From: an uncultured Alphaproteobacteria bacterium
GTDB taxonomy: Bacteria > Pseudomonadota > Alphaproteobacteria > Caulobacterales > Caulobacteraceae
Assembly (NCBI GenBank): GCA_903909375.1
Contig: CAIVVM010000047.1
Span: 18,980-82,979 of the forward strand
Direction: 5' to 3'
Length of the DNA stretch: 64,000 bases
Shown here: piece after piece, positions 9,203-18,539 of the stretch
How positions within the stretch are numbered: position 1 is the first letter of the stretch
Layout of the letters: each line of letters opens with the position of its first letter
Made by a program: the position numbers and the translations under genes
Notes under the pieces: model-generated
Told to the model about the DNA's origin: nothing
The model's input: only the letters and a program-made list of their open reading frames with translations
Databases searched by the model: none

Positions 9203-9607
9203 CTAGCGGCTGCGCCGGGCGGCCTTCATCTCGGCGCTGTTGAGATACCCATCGCGATTGGTGTCCAGCTCACCAAATCGAACCTCGGCACGGGCGGCCA
9301 GTTCCTCAGGCGACAGGGCGCCATCGCCGGACGCGTCGTTGGACTTGAAGACCTTCTCCACCGCCCCTTTGACGCCAGGAAGGCGCGTGAATCCCGGCAA
9401 CTCGGCGACGGTCACCCGCCCATCCCGGTTCTTGTCGAACTTCATGGATTCTGAGACGAGACCTGTGCGGTATTCGGCGCGGGAGGTGCGGCCATCCTTG
9501 TCCCCGTCGAAACCGGCAATGTTGGCGGGCTGGGCCAGGGCTGGCGTGATCACACCTGAAAGGGCGAGCAAAGCGCTGATCCCGGCAACTCTGAAAAAGG
9601 TCGGCAT
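9203..9607 (-). CDS. Secreted EF-hand calcium-binding protein
   Basis: A 134-residue precursor with a signal peptide ending ALA|QPA at about residue 25. The mature part holds four EF-hand loops at 34-45 (DGDKDGR...), 58-69 (DKNRDGR...), 91-102 (DASGDGA...) and 115-126 (DTNRDGY...), nearly filling the chain. The acidic positions 1, 3 and 5 are largely kept, so calcium binding in the periplasm is expected. Function beyond that (sensor, buffer or matrix protein) is unknown. It stands alone between sodB and purU. Confidence 0.88.
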   Translation of the reverse strand: MPTFFRVAGISALLALSGVITPALAQPANIAGFDGDKDGRTSRAEYRTGLVSESMKFDKNRDGRVTVAELPGFTRLPGVKGAVEKVFKSNDASGDGALSPEELAARAEVRFGELDTNRDGYLNSAEMKAARRSR

Positions 9608-9678
9608 CCGGCGGATCCGTCATGATTTGAAGCTGATGACATGTGCAGCAAGCCCCGCCGGGTCAAGACCCCGAGGCC

Positions 9679-10521
9679 CTAGTCCGTAAACACAACTGTC
9701 TTTCGCCCGTTCAGCAGCACCCTGTCCTCCAGATGCCAGCGCACGGCGCGCGCCAGCACCCGGCGCTCAATGTCGCGGCCCTTGCGGATCAGGTCGGCGG
9801 GGGAATCCCGGTGGCTGATGCGCTCGACGTCCTGCTCGATGATGGGCCCCTCGTCGAGGTCGGCGGTGACGTAGTGGGCCGTCGCGCCGATCACCTTCAC
9901 GCCGCGCGCGTGGGCCTGATGGTAGGGCCGCGCGCCCTTGAAGCCGGGCAGGAACGAGTGGTGAATGTTGATGCAGCGCCCCGCCAGTCTTGCCGACAGG
10001 TCGTTGGACAGCACCTGCATGTAGCGGGCGAGGATGACCAGTTCTGTTCCGGTTTCCTGAACCAGGGCCCATAGCGCGGCTTCCTGCTCGGGCCGGGTTT
10101 CCGCCGTTACGGGCAGGTGGCGAAAGGTGACGCCCTGGAGATCGGTGTGGGGGAAGGTCTCGGCCGGGTGGTTCGACACCACACAGGCCAGGTCCATCGG
10201 CATTTCTCCCTGACGCCAGCGCCAGATCAGGTCGGACAGGCAGTGGTCGGTCTGGGAGGCCAGGATCATCACGCGGCGCCGCTCCCTGCGTCCCCGGAGG
10301 GTCCAGGTCATGGCGTGGTCCTCAGCGACCGGGCGCAGGGCTTCGCGCCAGTCCTCCAGCCCGATCCGGCCCGGGTCGAAGACCACCCGCATGAAGAACC
10401 GACCGGTCTCCTGGTCGTCGTACTGCTGAGCGTCCAGAATGTTGGCGCCGCCGTCGAAGAGGCAGGTTGAGACCTGGGCGACGATGCCGGGTCGGTCCGG
10501 GCAGGACAGGGTGAGGATCAT
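9679..10521 (-). CDS. purU: Formyltetrahydrofolate deformylase
   Basis: Hydrolyses 10-formyl-THF to THF and formate, balancing one-carbon pools. The 280-residue chain has an N-terminal ACT-type regulatory domain (residues 1 to about 75, starting [15 protein letters not shown]) and a formyltransferase-type catalytic domain. Catalytic residues are visible as N185 and H187 in [18 protein letters not shown] and D223 in ADLDEGPII. This layout separates PurU from PurN, which lacks the ACT domain. ATG at 10521. Confidence 0.95.
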   Translation of the reverse strand: MILTLSCPDRPGIVAQVSTCLFDGGANILDAQQYDDQETGRFFMRVVFDPGRIGLEDWREALRPVAEDHAMTWTLRGRRERRRVMILASQTDHCLSDLIWRWRQGEMPMDLACVVSNHPAETFPHTDLQGVTFRHLPVTAETRPEQEAALWALVQETGTELVILARYMQVLSNDLSARLAGRCINIHHSFLPGFKGARPYHQAHARGVKVIGATAHYVTADLDEGPIIEQDVERISHRDSPADLIRKGRDIERRVLARAVRWHLEDRVLLNGRKTVVFTD

Positions 10522-10561
10522 CCTCGATCTTATGCCTCACGCCTTCAACGCTGCCGAGACC

Positions 10562-11341
10562 CTACAGTGACGTCAGGTTCCAGCTGCCGCCGGCATCGCG
10601 GCAGGCGTTGAACTGTTCGCGCACGGTGGGCTGGCCGCGCTCATTGATCGTCTGTTCGACGCGTCGGCAGTCACCGCTGGTCTGGCCGCCCGAAGCCTGC
10701 ACGACCGAACGGGCCACGTAGCCCTGGATCAAGCCGTCTTCCTCGACCGCCAGCCAGCCGCCGGCTACGGCGCCGCTGGAGACGAACGTCTCGCCCACCC
10801 GCAAGCGATCCAGCACCGTGGCATCGGCCCTGGGCGCGGCCCGGACGTTGACCCGTGATGAGGCCGAGTACGTGCCGCTCTGGTTTGAGACGCGCGATGC
10901 CGGGGTTACCCCTTCGGCAAAGCGCCAGCGTCCGGACGAGGTGGCAGCCTGAGGCGCACTGTTAACCCGTTCGAGAACCTCGATCCGCCCGCTGGCGCCG
11001 GATTGGGGATCAGACCAGGTCTGCGTCCTGCCGGTGTCGAGCGCCCTCTGGAACGCCTGCTGGGCGTCCTGCTGGGTCTTGCGGTCCATGCGGCAGCCGA
11101 TGGTGTTGCCGATCACGGCGCCCAGACCCGCGCCGATCGCGGCGCCAAGGACGCGGTTATCCTTGCTGACCTGGCTACCGGCCAGCGCGCCGACCAGGCC
11201 GCCGACTACGGCAGCCTTGGTGTTGGCACTGCCTTCTGCGTCGCAGGAATAGAGAGACCCGAGCCCCCTGGCTGCCGCAGGGGCCGCCGGAAGGCTGAGA
11301 ACCGACGCGAGCAGGATGGCGATTTTTGCTGACTGAACCAT
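10562..11341 (-). CDS. Envelope protein with glycine-zipper and bacterial SH3 domains
   Basis: A 259-residue precursor. Start at ATG 11341 is set by AGGAG seven bases upstream, and the product then opens with a clean signal peptide ending PAAAR. After it comes a glycine-zipper segment (VVGGLVGALAGSQ... to ...IGAGLGAVIGNTIG, about residues 45-85), a linker, then an SH3-like domain (RVNVRAAPRADATVLDRLRVGE, about 165-210). Two C-terminal cysteines remain in the last 40 residues. Glycine zippers of this type sit in or on membranes and SH3 domains often bind peptidoglycan, so an outer-membrane or wall-linking role is probable. Confidence 0.8.
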   Translation of the reverse strand: MVQSAKIAILLASVLSLPAAPAAARGLGSLYSCDAEGSANTKAAVVGGLVGALAGSQVSKDNRVLGAAIGAGLGAVIGNTIGCRMDRKTQQDAQQAFQRALDTGRTQTWSDPQSGASGRIEVLERVNSAPQAATSSGRWRFAEGVTPASRVSNQSGTYSASSRVNVRAAPRADATVLDRLRVGETFVSSGAVAGGWLAVEEDGLIQGYVARSVVQASGGQTSGDCRRVEQTINERGQPTVREQFNACRDAGGSWNLTSL

Positions 11342-11478
11342 GGGTGTTCTCCTGGGCATTGTCTTCATCATGCGCCCATGCAGGCGCCCTGGCCAAGTGA
11401 CGGATTGTTAGCTCCCGCTGCCGCGATCCGCGACGCCGCTTGAACTCCCCGCCCGTGGCGGCCTATCTGCTGAAACGC

Positions 11479-11565
11479 GCGGGCGTGGCGGAATCGGTAG
11501 ACGCAGCGGACTTAAAATCCGTTTTCGGCAACGAAGTGTCGGTTCAAGTCCGACCGCCCGCACCA
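11479..11565 (+). tRNA. tRNA-Leu (anticodon TAA)
   Basis: An 87-base class II tRNA. Acceptor arms GCGGGCG and CGCCCGC pair perfectly, followed by discriminator A and an encoded CCA. The anticodon loop reads CTTAAAA with anticodon TAA, a long variable arm follows, and the T arm has GGTTCAAGTCC. It sits just outside the 3' end of the RloB/ATPase defence cassette. Confidence 0.97.
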
Positions 11566-11646
11566 GAAGGCATTGTGAACAATTAAACCTGTCCCCGAAT
11601 CCTACCCTTTCACCCGACCTGGGAATCTCGAGACAGGTATCCACCC

Positions 11647-12303
11647 CTATCTGGCCGGTCTCAGAGACAGCAGCTTTGTCACGACCTCATCGATCGAGGT
11701 GTAAAGGTCTTCGTCGTTGTGACGACTAAACTGTTCGCGAAGCCGAACAGCGCGTTCCATAGCGACGTTGAGGTTCGATGCAGTGAGCGCGAACACGCCT
11801 CTTCGGCCCTTCTCATAGTCTGCGATATAAGTCTTTAAACGTCCGATGATTGTATGGCGGTCCGCGAAGGCGTGTATCTCTATAAAATGGATTAGGACCC
11901 ACAGCTCAAAGCATGGGATCGACGGAACGGCGAAGAAGGGCACCTTCTTCTTCTCGTCGTTCTTCAATGTCTCATTGAGCCGCCCAGCTTGAGCTAGACC
12001 GTCATGGTACGTGTCGTGATCGTCGCGATCGAAGACTGCATAGACGATGTCGAATTCCCGGCTCTCGCCAAATTTCTCCACCGCATAGTCGACCACTTGC
12101 CGGGGCTGCGTTCCGAGTGCGCTGGGCATGATCTGAACGTGGGCGGTGGGGATGCGAAGTTGTACCCGAATTTCATCGAAATAGTTCGGCTCGGTCTTTT
12201 CGCCTTCGCAGACGATCAGCACCCGGTCATAGGGTGGCCGCGTCCCCTGTTTTCTCTTGAGTTTCGCCGCTTGGCGATCCCTTGGATGGTTATCACGAGC
12301 CAA
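11647..12303 (-). CDS. RloB-like protein (AbiLii-type phage defence component)
   Basis: A 218-residue protein with the RloB family layout: a basic N-terminus, then VLIVCEGEKTEPNYFDEI (about residues 28-45), VYAVFDRDDHDT (about 85-97) and IPCFELWVLIHF (about 128-140). These acidic motifs resemble a Toprim-like nuclease core. Pfam groups RloB with AbiLii, part of a lactococcal abortive-infection system. It begins with TTG at 12303, preceded by GAGAAGG, inside the last codons of the ATPase gene: an 11-bp overlap implies translational coupling. Base composition is A+T-richer than the flanks, a sign of transfer. The effector role is inferred from the family. Confidence 0.85.
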   Translation of the reverse strand: MARDNHPRDRQAAKLKRKQGTRPPYDRVLIVCEGEKTEPNYFDEIRVQLRIPTAHVQIMPSALGTQPRQVVDYAVEKFGESREFDIVYAVFDRDDHDTYHDGLAQAGRLNETLKNDEKKKVPFFAVPSIPCFELWVLIHFIEIHAFADRHTIIGRLKTYIADYEKGRRGVFALTASNLNVAMERAVRLREQFSRHNDEDLYTSIDEVVTKLLSLRPAR

Positions 12304-13576
12304 GGTCTACCTTCTCGATGAGCCGGTTGGGCAGGATGGGCACGCCGCCGTACCTGCCTCTGAGGTAGCCCCGCTCCAATGCCTCACCCTTGCGCGGTGA
12401 GAATTCTAGCAGGGGAGTAAGCGCCGATGACTGGTCGCTCGCTTTGTCAACAAGCCAGACTTGGTCACGACGCAGAACCTCCGCGTCCAATTGGGAAGTG
12501 TCGTGGGTACTGAAAATCAGCTGTGCGCCGCTCGTGTTTACTTCCGGATCGTTGAACACTCGGATGAAGTGACGAACGAGTAGAGCGTGAAGGCTGCGAT
12601 CCAGCTCATCGACGACAAGAACCTTTCCTCTCTGAATGATGTCGAACAAGGGGCCCGCAAGAGAGAAGAGCTTTTGCGTGCCCTGGGACTCATCTTCGAA
12701 ATCCATGATTGCCGCATCATCTCCAGCAATGTGCGTGAAGCGTGGCCTAAGGATCTGGACCTCGCTGCGTTCGACGCGAGGTTCGCTCGCAGCGCCAGTC
12801 GCGCCATCGATCTTAAAGGTCGTTTGAAACCCATCCATTTTGTGGACATGGATGTTCGAGATTGCGATGTCGGCTGAAGTAAGAAAACTGCGAATCCGCT
12901 TTGCCCATGCGGGGTCTTCGAGCTTTTGAGTCGAGTAGGTATCCGGGATGTGAGCGCCATCTAGGAAGACGACGAGGTCCTCCGCAAACCAATCATAGAG
13001 GGGCCTCAGTTGTTCACTATTCAATTGGATCGCTACCGATAGGAAGAGCGCATTAGGCCTCGTCGCTTCCTGCCAAACGCGCTTATTACCTTTGAAGCCT
13101 GCCCCAAACTTGAACTCGTCATGATCCGTCGCACTATCGTACCGACGATCAAACCAGACCTGAGGTTTTGCACTTTGATAGACGAGGAGCCATTCAGCCC
13201 AAATTCTCGATGGTGTGGCTTCAAATCCATATTGGTATCGAATGCCGTCGATGGCGATCGTGGCTTCGAATAGCGTTGGAGAAGCTAAAGTATCCTTCGC
13301 TAAACGGAACGGCTGAATGGGATGCTGCTGGCTAGGGAGGACCACCGCAGACTGAACCACCATGTTTTGCATCTCGAGTAGGCCGCGCAGCAGGTTCGTT
13401 TTGCCACTCGCGTTCGGCCCGTAGATAGCGGCAGAGCGTGCTACCCGGGGTATGCTGGCGATGCCGGTCGGTGCTGTGTTCTCGTTCAGAAGCAACGTGT
13501 CTGCTGAGGCAACGAGCGACAGGGCGGCTTCATCCCGGAAAGACCGGAAATTCTTGAGCCGAAACTCTATGAGCAT
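12293..13576 (-). CDS. AAA family ATPase, RloA/AbiLi-like
   Basis: A 427-residue OLD/RecF-like AAA ATPase. It starts MLIEFRLKNFRSFRDEAAL, followed by Walker A AIYGPNASGKTNLLR at about residues 50-64. Near the C-terminus are a signature-like region (ESQGTQKLF), Walker B KVLVVDELDRSLH at about 330-342 and the H-motif LIFSTHD. This is the usual partner of RloB proteins: the ATPase is thought to sense infection or hold the effector in check, while RloB attacks nucleic acid. Lower G+C than the flanks (32 of 60 bases in the line at 12601 against 45 of 60 at 14101) suggests horizontal gain. ATG at 13576. Confidence 0.87.
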   Translation of the reverse strand: MLIEFRLKNFRSFRDEAALSLVASADTLLLNENTAPTGIASIPRVARSAAIYGPNASGKTNLLRGLLEMQNMVVQSAVVLPSQQHPIQPFRLAKDTLASPTLFEATIAIDGIRYQYGFEATPSRIWAEWLLVYQSAKPQVWFDRRYDSATDHDEFKFGAGFKGNKRVWQEATRPNALFLSVAIQLNSEQLRPLYDWFAEDLVVFLDGAHIPDTYSTQKLEDPAWAKRIRSFLTSADIAISNIHVHKMDGFQTTFKIDGATGAASEPRVERSEVQILRPRFTHIAGDDAAIMDFEDESQGTQKLFSLAGPLFDIIQRGKVLVVDELDRSLHALLVRHFIRVFNDPEVNTSGAQLIFSTHDTSQLDAEVLRRDQVWLVDKASDQSSALTPLLEFSPRKGEALERGYLRGRYGGVPILPNRLIEKVDLGS

Positions 13577-13718
13577 GGGTTACCGCCTTATGTCCGCAAA
13601 AAACGCGGAAATTGCGCGAAATGTCAATTTATATCGATCACTGAACTAGGTTAAGACGAAATTTCGCGGGCGGGTCGATCTTAGAGCTTCGCCCTCGGAG
13701 CGCTTCGATGACCTTTCG
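13577..13718 (-). promoter_or_regulatory. Upstream region of the RloB/ATPase cassette with an inverted repeat
   Basis: A+T-rich 142-base leader of the defence operon. It contains an 8-bp inverted repeat, CGCGAAAT at 13615-13622 and ATTTCGCG at 13661-13668, 38 bases apart, which could be a regulator site. No clear -35/-10 pair is evident by eye; the promoter for the minus-strand cassette should lie here. Confidence 0.4.
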
Positions 13719-13825
13719 CTCAGCCTCAGCCTCAGCCTCAGCCTCAGCCTCAGCCTCAGCCTCAGCCTCAGCCTCAGCCTCAGCCTCAGCCTCAGCCTCA
13801 GCCTCAGCCTCAGCCTCAGCCTCAG
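13719..13825. repeat. Hexanucleotide tandem array (CTCAGC)17.8
   Basis: Seventeen perfect copies of CTCAGC (13719-13820) plus CTCAG. No interruption or substitution is present. It lies between the stop of the mutase large subunit (42 bases away) and the leader of the defence cassette. On the minus strand it reads as GGCTGA repeats with a GG doublet every six bases, which could form two-tetrad G-quadruplexes. Copy number is likely variable. Confidence 0.97.
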
Positions 13826-13866
13826 TCGCTTCGATTCCTGCGGCAGGTTCAGCGCCCCGCCGCCAG

Positions 13867-16011
13867 CTACTGCGCGTAGCCCAGCTGTTCGTTCAGCCGA
13901 TCCAGCACGGTGATCGCGGCCTCCGGGATCACGGTCCCTGGCGTGAAGATCGCGGCAACGCCCATGTCCTCCAGCGCCTTGAAATCCTCCGGCGGGATGA
14001 CGCCGCCCACGAACACCAGGATGTCGGGGCGTCCCAGGCGGGCGAGCTCGGATTTCAGTTCCGGCACCAGCGTCAGGTGTCCGGCGGCGAGCGAGCTGGC
14101 GCCGACCGCGTGAACCCCGGCTTCGACGGCCTCTGCCGCCGCTTCGGCGGGGGTCTGGAACAGGTCGCCGATCTCCACTTCGAAGCCCAGGTCGCCGAAG
14201 CCGGACGCGATCACCTTCTGACCCCGGTCGTGGCCGTCCTGGCCCATCTTGGCCACCATAAGGCGGGGTTTGCGGCCGTCGGATTGTTCAAAGGCCGCAG
14301 CCATGGCGCGGGCGCGGTCTGAAGCGGGCGTGGCGCCAGCCTCGCGCAAGTAGACACCCTTGACGGCGTCGGCTGTGGCCTTGTGGCGGTTGAACACCTT
14401 TTCCAGGGCGAACGAGATCTCGCCAACCGTGGCCATCGCCCGGGCGGCATTGACCGAGAGTTCCAGCAGATTGCCATTGCCGGCCGCGCCAGCGGTCAGC
14501 GCGTCCAGTGCGGCGGCCACGGCCTCGGGGTCGCGGTCACGTTTCAGGCGCTTCAGCTTTTCAAGCTGGGCGTTGCGAACGGCGGTGTTGTCGACCTTCA
14601 TAACGGGGATGTCGTCGGCCACGTCAGGCCTGTACCGATTTACCCCTACGACTGACTGCTGCCCGGAATCGATCCGGGCCTGGGTGCGGGCGGACGCTTC
14701 CTCGATCCGGCGTTTTGGCAGGCCGTTCTCGATCGCCCTGGCCATCCCGCCCAGCGCCTCGACTTCGGCGATGTGGGTCAGCGCGCGTTCAGCAAGGTCG
14801 GCGGTCAGGCGCTCGACATAGAAGCTGCCGCCCCAGGGGTCGACGACCCGGTTCTGGCCGCTTTCCAGTTGCAGGAAGAGCTGGGTGTTGCGGCTGATCC
14901 GGGCGGAAAAGTCGGTGGGTAGCGCCAGGGCTTCGTCCAGCGAGTTGGTGTGCAGGCTCTGGGTCTGGCCACCGACGGCCGCCATGGCCTCCACGGTGGT
15001 GCGAGCGACATTGTTGTAGACGTCCTGCGCCGCCAGGCTCCAGCCGCTGGTCTGGGTGTGGGCGCGCAAAGAGAGGGAGCGCGCATCCTTCGGGTCGAAC
15101 TCGGCCTTCATCAGCTTGGCCCACAGCAGGCGCGCGGCGCGTTGCTTGGCGATCTCCATGAAGGCGTTCATGCCGGCGTTCCAGAAGAACGACAGCCGGG
15201 GGGCGAACTGGTCCACGGTCATGCCCGCCGCGACGCCCGCACGGACATAGTCGATGCCGTCGGCCAGGGTGTAGGCCAGCTCCAGGTCCAGCGTCGCGCC
15301 GGCTTCCTGCATGTGATAGCCGCTGATCGAGATCGAGTTGAAGCGCGGCATTTCGCGGGCCGTATAGGCAAAGATGTCGGACACAATCCGCATCGAGGGG
15401 CCTGGCGGATATATGTAGGTGTTCCGGGTCAGGAACTCCTTCAGGATATCGTTCTGGATGGTGCCCGAGAGCTTCTCGTGCGGCACGCCCTGTTCCTCGG
15501 CGGCCACGATGTAGAGCGCCAGGATCGGCAGCACGGCGCCGTTCATGGTCATCGACACGCTCATCTTGTCGAGCGGGATGCCGTCGAACAGGGTGCGCAT
15601 GTCGAGGATGCTGTCGATGGCCACGCCGGCCATGCCCACGTCGCCCGCCACGCGGGGGTGGTCTGAGTCATAGCCCCTGTGGGTGGCCAGATCGAAGGCG
15701 ATCGACAGACCCATCTGGCCCGCCGCCAGGTTGCGCCGATAGAAGGCGTTGCTGTCCTCCGCCGTGGAAAATCCGGCGTACTGGCGGATCGTCCAGGGGT
15801 TGGTGGCGTACATGGTGGGGTAGGGGCCGCGCACGAACGGCGCCAGTCCCGGATAGCCGCCCATGGCTGCCAGGCCGGTGATGTCGGCCGCGGCATAGGC
15901 TGGGCGGACGGCAATACCCTCCGGGGTATTCCAGGCATCGGCCTCCGGCGGTGAGGTCGGCGTGGCAGGGCCCTCGAAAGGCAGGGTCGCGAAATCCGGG
16001 AACGCGCTCAT
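13867..16011 (-). CDS. mutB: Methylmalonyl-CoA mutase, large (catalytic) subunit
   Basis: Adenosylcobalamin-dependent isomerisation of methylmalonyl-CoA to succinyl-CoA, linking propionate, odd-chain and branched-chain catabolism to the TCA cycle. The 714-residue chain has the N-terminal TIM barrel ([19 protein letters not shown], around residues 63-81; [17 protein letters not shown], around 105-121) and the C-terminal B12 domain with DGHDRG, the axial ligand being H594, then the GASSLAAGH and [10 protein letters not shown] loops. Start ATG at 16011 overlaps the stop of the small subunit gene as ATGA, so translation is coupled and the pair forms the heterodimer. Downstream lies a hexanucleotide repeat rather than a usual terminator. 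Confidence 0.97.
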   Translation of the reverse strand: MSAFPDFATLPFEGPATPTSPPEADAWNTPEGIAVRPAYAAADITGLAAMGGYPGLAPFVRGPYPTMYATNPWTIRQYAGFSTAEDSNAFYRRNLAAGQMGLSIAFDLATHRGYDSDHPRVAGDVGMAGVAIDSILDMRTLFDGIPLDKMSVSMTMNGAVLPILALYIVAAEEQGVPHEKLSGTIQNDILKEFLTRNTYIYPPGPSMRIVSDIFAYTAREMPRFNSISISGYHMQEAGATLDLELAYTLADGIDYVRAGVAAGMTVDQFAPRLSFFWNAGMNAFMEIAKQRAARLLWAKLMKAEFDPKDARSLSLRAHTQTSGWSLAAQDVYNNVARTTVEAMAAVGGQTQSLHTNSLDEALALPTDFSARISRNTQLFLQLESGQNRVVDPWGGSFYVERLTADLAERALTHIAEVEALGGMARAIENGLPKRRIEEASARTQARIDSGQQSVVGVNRYRPDVADDIPVMKVDNTAVRNAQLEKLKRLKRDRDPEAVAAALDALTAGAAGNGNLLELSVNAARAMATVGEISFALEKVFNRHKATADAVKGVYLREAGATPASDRARAMAAAFEQSDGRKPRLMVAKMGQDGHDRGQKVIASGFGDLGFEVEIGDLFQTPAEAAAEAVEAGVHAVGASSLAAGHLTLVPELKSELARLGRPDILVFVGGVIPPEDFKALEDMGVAAIFTPGTVIPEAAITVLDRLNEQLGYAQ

Positions 16012-17399
16012 GCCGCCACCTCATAGGCTTCGGACAATCGAATGGGTTTCAAGGGAGGGCACACGCTGTCTTCGCCGGGGAGGCGTGGCGAGGGTTGATC
16101 GGGGAAGGCGCCGCCCGGTTCCACCTCGACCGGCGCCGGGCTGGTGGGCGGGAAGGCCGTGACGCCCACGATCTTCGGCTCGCCGCGCGCGGCGACCGCC
16201 GCCGCCACGTCCCGGGCGATCAGACCGGAGGTCAGGGCGGAGACAAGCCCGCCGGCGGCCTCAATGGCCTGCAGGCGCGTCCAGGCAGCCCGGGCGATCT
16301 GATCTGTGAGGGTCTCGATGTAGCCGGAGCCGGCGGCAGGGTCGGTGACCTTGCCGATATGCGCCTCTTCCATCAGCACCAGCTGGGCGTTGCGGCTTTG
16401 TCGCCGGGCGAGGGCAGTGGGCAGCCCCAGTGCGTCGGAATAGGTCCCCAGCACCACGGCATCCGCGCCGCCGACCGCCGCGCCGAACCCGGCCACCGTC
16501 AGGCGGATCATGTTGGTCCAGGCGTCCTGCGCCGTCAGCATGCGGCGCGATGACCGCGCCTCGATCCGCGCCAGGGCGTCGGCGCCGGAGGCGGTGGCGA
16601 TCCGGGCGAACACGACGCGTGCTGCGCGAACCTTGGCAATGCCCACGAAATAGTCCGCATCCGCCGACAGGCCCAGCGTGACGCGTGCGAACGCCTCGGC
16701 GATGGTCAGGCCCGCGCCGGCCAGGGCCCTGGCGTAGGCGATGGCGGCCGCTGCGGCGAAGGCGACCTCTAGGGCCTCGCCGCCGCCGGCTTCATGGACC
16801 ACGCGGCCTGAGGCCTGGAACAGGCTGGCGTGGGGGTAGGTCTGGGCGAGGTCCGCAGCGACGGTCGCCGCAGCGGCCAGGTGCGCGGCGACCGGCCCGG
16901 GGCTGGCGCCTGACCCGGCGAAGGCGCTGATGGGGTCGAGGTTGAGATCCAGCTTTGCGCCGGGCGAGGATCTGGCGACAGTGTGCAGCGCCTGAGCGGC
17001 CTGCGGCCCCCGGAACCCGGCGTCGAGCCCAGTCGGGGCCAGTTCCAGAATCACGTCCTTGAGCGCGCGGGCCAGGGCATCAGCTGTCGCGTGGCCCTGA
17101 ACGATGACGGAGGCCGCGCCGCCCTGCAGGTCCGCCAGCAGTTCGGCATTCGCCCTGGCCGGATCCGGGTGCGCCGACAGGGTTCGCACGTCCCAGGCCC
17201 GGCCAGCCTCGAACGGTCTGGTCGGAAAGCTCGCCGCCCGCTCCGACGCCCCATAGAGCGGCGAGATCGGCAGCCCCTCGACCGTCGCATTCATCAGGCT
17301 CTCGAAGGGCTTGTCGCCCAGGGTTTTGGAGACCAGCGCGCGCCAGGCGGCCTCGTCGGCGGGCGGAAATCCGGGGTCGATTAACAGGGTGTCGGCCAT
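16008..17399 (-). CDS. mutA: Methylmalonyl-CoA mutase, small subunit
   Basis: The 463-residue non-catalytic partner of the large subunit. It has a degenerate barrel domain with [32 protein letters not shown] sequence in its second half (quoted in part) and lacks the B12-binding DxHxxG motif, as expected. ATG at 17399. The region at about residues 425-450 is unusual: it reads [18 protein letters not shown], resembling translated intergenic-repeat sequence, so the C-terminal tail may have been extended by a repeat insertion. It is first in a two-gene operon and divergent from the flavin oxidoreductase at 17532, with a 132-bp shared promoter region. Confidence 0.93.
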   Translation of the reverse strand: MADTLLIDPGFPPADEAAWRALVSKTLGDKPFESLMNATVEGLPISPLYGASERAASFPTRPFEAGRAWDVRTLSAHPDPARANAELLADLQGGAASVIVQGHATADALARALKDVILELAPTGLDAGFRGPQAAQALHTVARSSPGAKLDLNLDPISAFAGSGASPGPVAAHLAAAATVAADLAQTYPHASLFQASGRVVHEAGGGEALEVAFAAAAAIAYARALAGAGLTIAEAFARVTLGLSADADYFVGIAKVRAARVVFARIATASGADALARIEARSSRRMLTAQDAWTNMIRLTVAGFGAAVGGADAVVLGTYSDALGLPTALARRQSRNAQLVLMEEAHIGKVTDPAAGSGYIETLTDQIARAAWTRLQAIEAAGGLVSALTSGLIARDVAAAVAARGEPKIVGVTAFPPTSPAPVEVEPGGAFPDQPSPRLPGEDSVCPPLKPIRLSEAYEVAA

Positions 17400-17531
17400 G
17401 GGCGGAATTGCGCCCCGCGCGGGCCTGACGTCAAGTTCACCCAACGTGATGTCGCGGCTGAGCTACACTGTTGCGAAGCGCAAAAAGATATGCGTACAAC
17501 GTAAATCTAACAACTGTTCGAGGATACGTCC

Positions 17532-18536
17532 ATGGCTCTGCCCCCCGTCCTGCGTGATCGCCTGCGCCTGCCCGTCATCGGCAGCCCACTGTTCATCATC
17601 TCGACGCCGGACCTGGTGATCGCCCAGTGCAAGGCCGGCATCGTCGGATCCTTCCCGGCGCTCAATGCGCGGCCGGCCTCGCTGCTGGACGAATGGCTGC
17701 ACCGTATCACCGAGGAACTGGCCGAGTGGGACCGCGATCACCCGGACACTCCGTCGGCGCCCTTCGCGGTGAACCACATCGTTCACAAGTCGAACGACCG
17801 TCTGGAGCACGATGTGGAGGCCTCCACCAAGTGGAAGGCGCCGATCATCATTACGTCTCTGGGCGCCCGCGAGGACGTCAACCAGGCGGCCCATTCCTAC
17901 GGCGGCGTGGTGCTGCACGACGTGATCACCGACCGGTTCGCCCGCAAGGCCATCGAGAAGGGCGCCGACGGCCTGATCCCCGTGGCGGCCGGGGCAGGCG
18001 GCCACGCCGGTACGCTCTCGCCCTTCGCTATCGTTCACGCTCTCAGGGAGTGGTTCGACGGTCCGATCGCACTGTCCGGCGCCATCGCCAACGGCCATGC
18101 GGTGCTGGGCGCCCAGGCCATGGGCGCGGACCTTGCCTATATCGGCTCGGCCTTCATCGCGACCCAGGAAGCCAACGCGGTTCAGGGCTACAAGGACATG
18201 ATCGTCGCCTCGAGCGGCGAGGACACCACCTACACCAACCTGTTCACCGGCGTTCACGGCAACTATCTGACGCCGTCGATCATTGCGGCGGGCATGGACC
18301 CCAACGATCTGCCCAAGTCCGACCCCTCAGCAATGAACTTCGGCTCGGGCGGCAATCAGAAGGCCAAGGCCTGGCGCGATATCTGGGGCTGCGGCCAGGG
18401 CATTGGCGCGGTCAAGAACATTCCGACCGTGGCCGAGATGGTTGGCCGGCTTTCCGACGAGTACGAGCGGGCCAAGGCGGAACTGGCGACGAAGACGTCC
18501 TTCACCGCCGGCCGGGTGCTGCAGGCGGCGGAGTAG
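17532..18536 (+). CDS. NAD(P)H-dependent flavin oxidoreductase / nitronate monooxygenase family
   Basis: A 334-residue FMN-dependent TIM-barrel protein of the 2-nitropropane dioxygenase/NMO superfamily. Visible features are an early LPVIGSPLFIIS with phosphate-binding context, VNHIVHK, ADGLIPVAAGAGGHAGTLSPF (a glycine-rich flavin loop with the H of GGHAG, in the 150s) and AIANGHAVLGAQAMGADLAYIGSAFI, the second phosphate-binding region. Likely a cytoplasmic oxidoreductase detoxifying nitronates, or an enoyl reductase-like enzyme; the substrate is not determinable. ATG at 17532 with GAGGA upstream. Convergent with the M1 peptidase gene, stops 3 bp apart. Confidence 0.9.
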   Translation: MALPPVLRDRLRLPVIGSPLFIISTPDLVIAQCKAGIVGSFPALNARPASLLDEWLHRITEELAEWDRDHPDTPSAPFAVNHIVHKSNDRLEHDVEASTKWKAPIIITSLGAREDVNQAAHSYGGVVLHDVITDRFARKAIEKGADGLIPVAAGAGGHAGTLSPFAIVHALREWFDGPIALSGAIANGHAVLGAQAMGADLAYIGSAFIATQEANAVQGYKDMIVASSGEDTTYTNLFTGVHGNYLTPSIIAAGMDPNDLPKSDPSAMNFGSGGNQKAKAWRDIWGCGQGIGAVKNIPTVAEMVGRLSDEYERAKAELATKTSFTAGRVLQAAE

Positions 18537-18539
18537 GCG

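Noticed and set aside
11408..11644. Minus-strand frame of 78 codons across tRNA-Leu
   Set aside because: The sequence around VGLEPTLRCRKRIL is the well-known antisense translation of a tRNA-Leu gene, not a protein.
11566..11646. Possible attachment-site repeat of tRNA-Leu for the defence cassette
   Set aside because: I looked for a copy of the tRNA-Leu 3' end beyond the cassette (13577-13866) and found none, and there is no integrase.
13719..13825. CRISPR array
   Set aside because: Six-base repeats without spacers; no cas genes in the window.
13708..14322. Plus-strand frame of 204 codons starting with a Ser-Ala repeat
   Set aside because: It is the hexanucleotide array read as protein, continuing antisense through the mutase large subunit. 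No ribosome site or homology.
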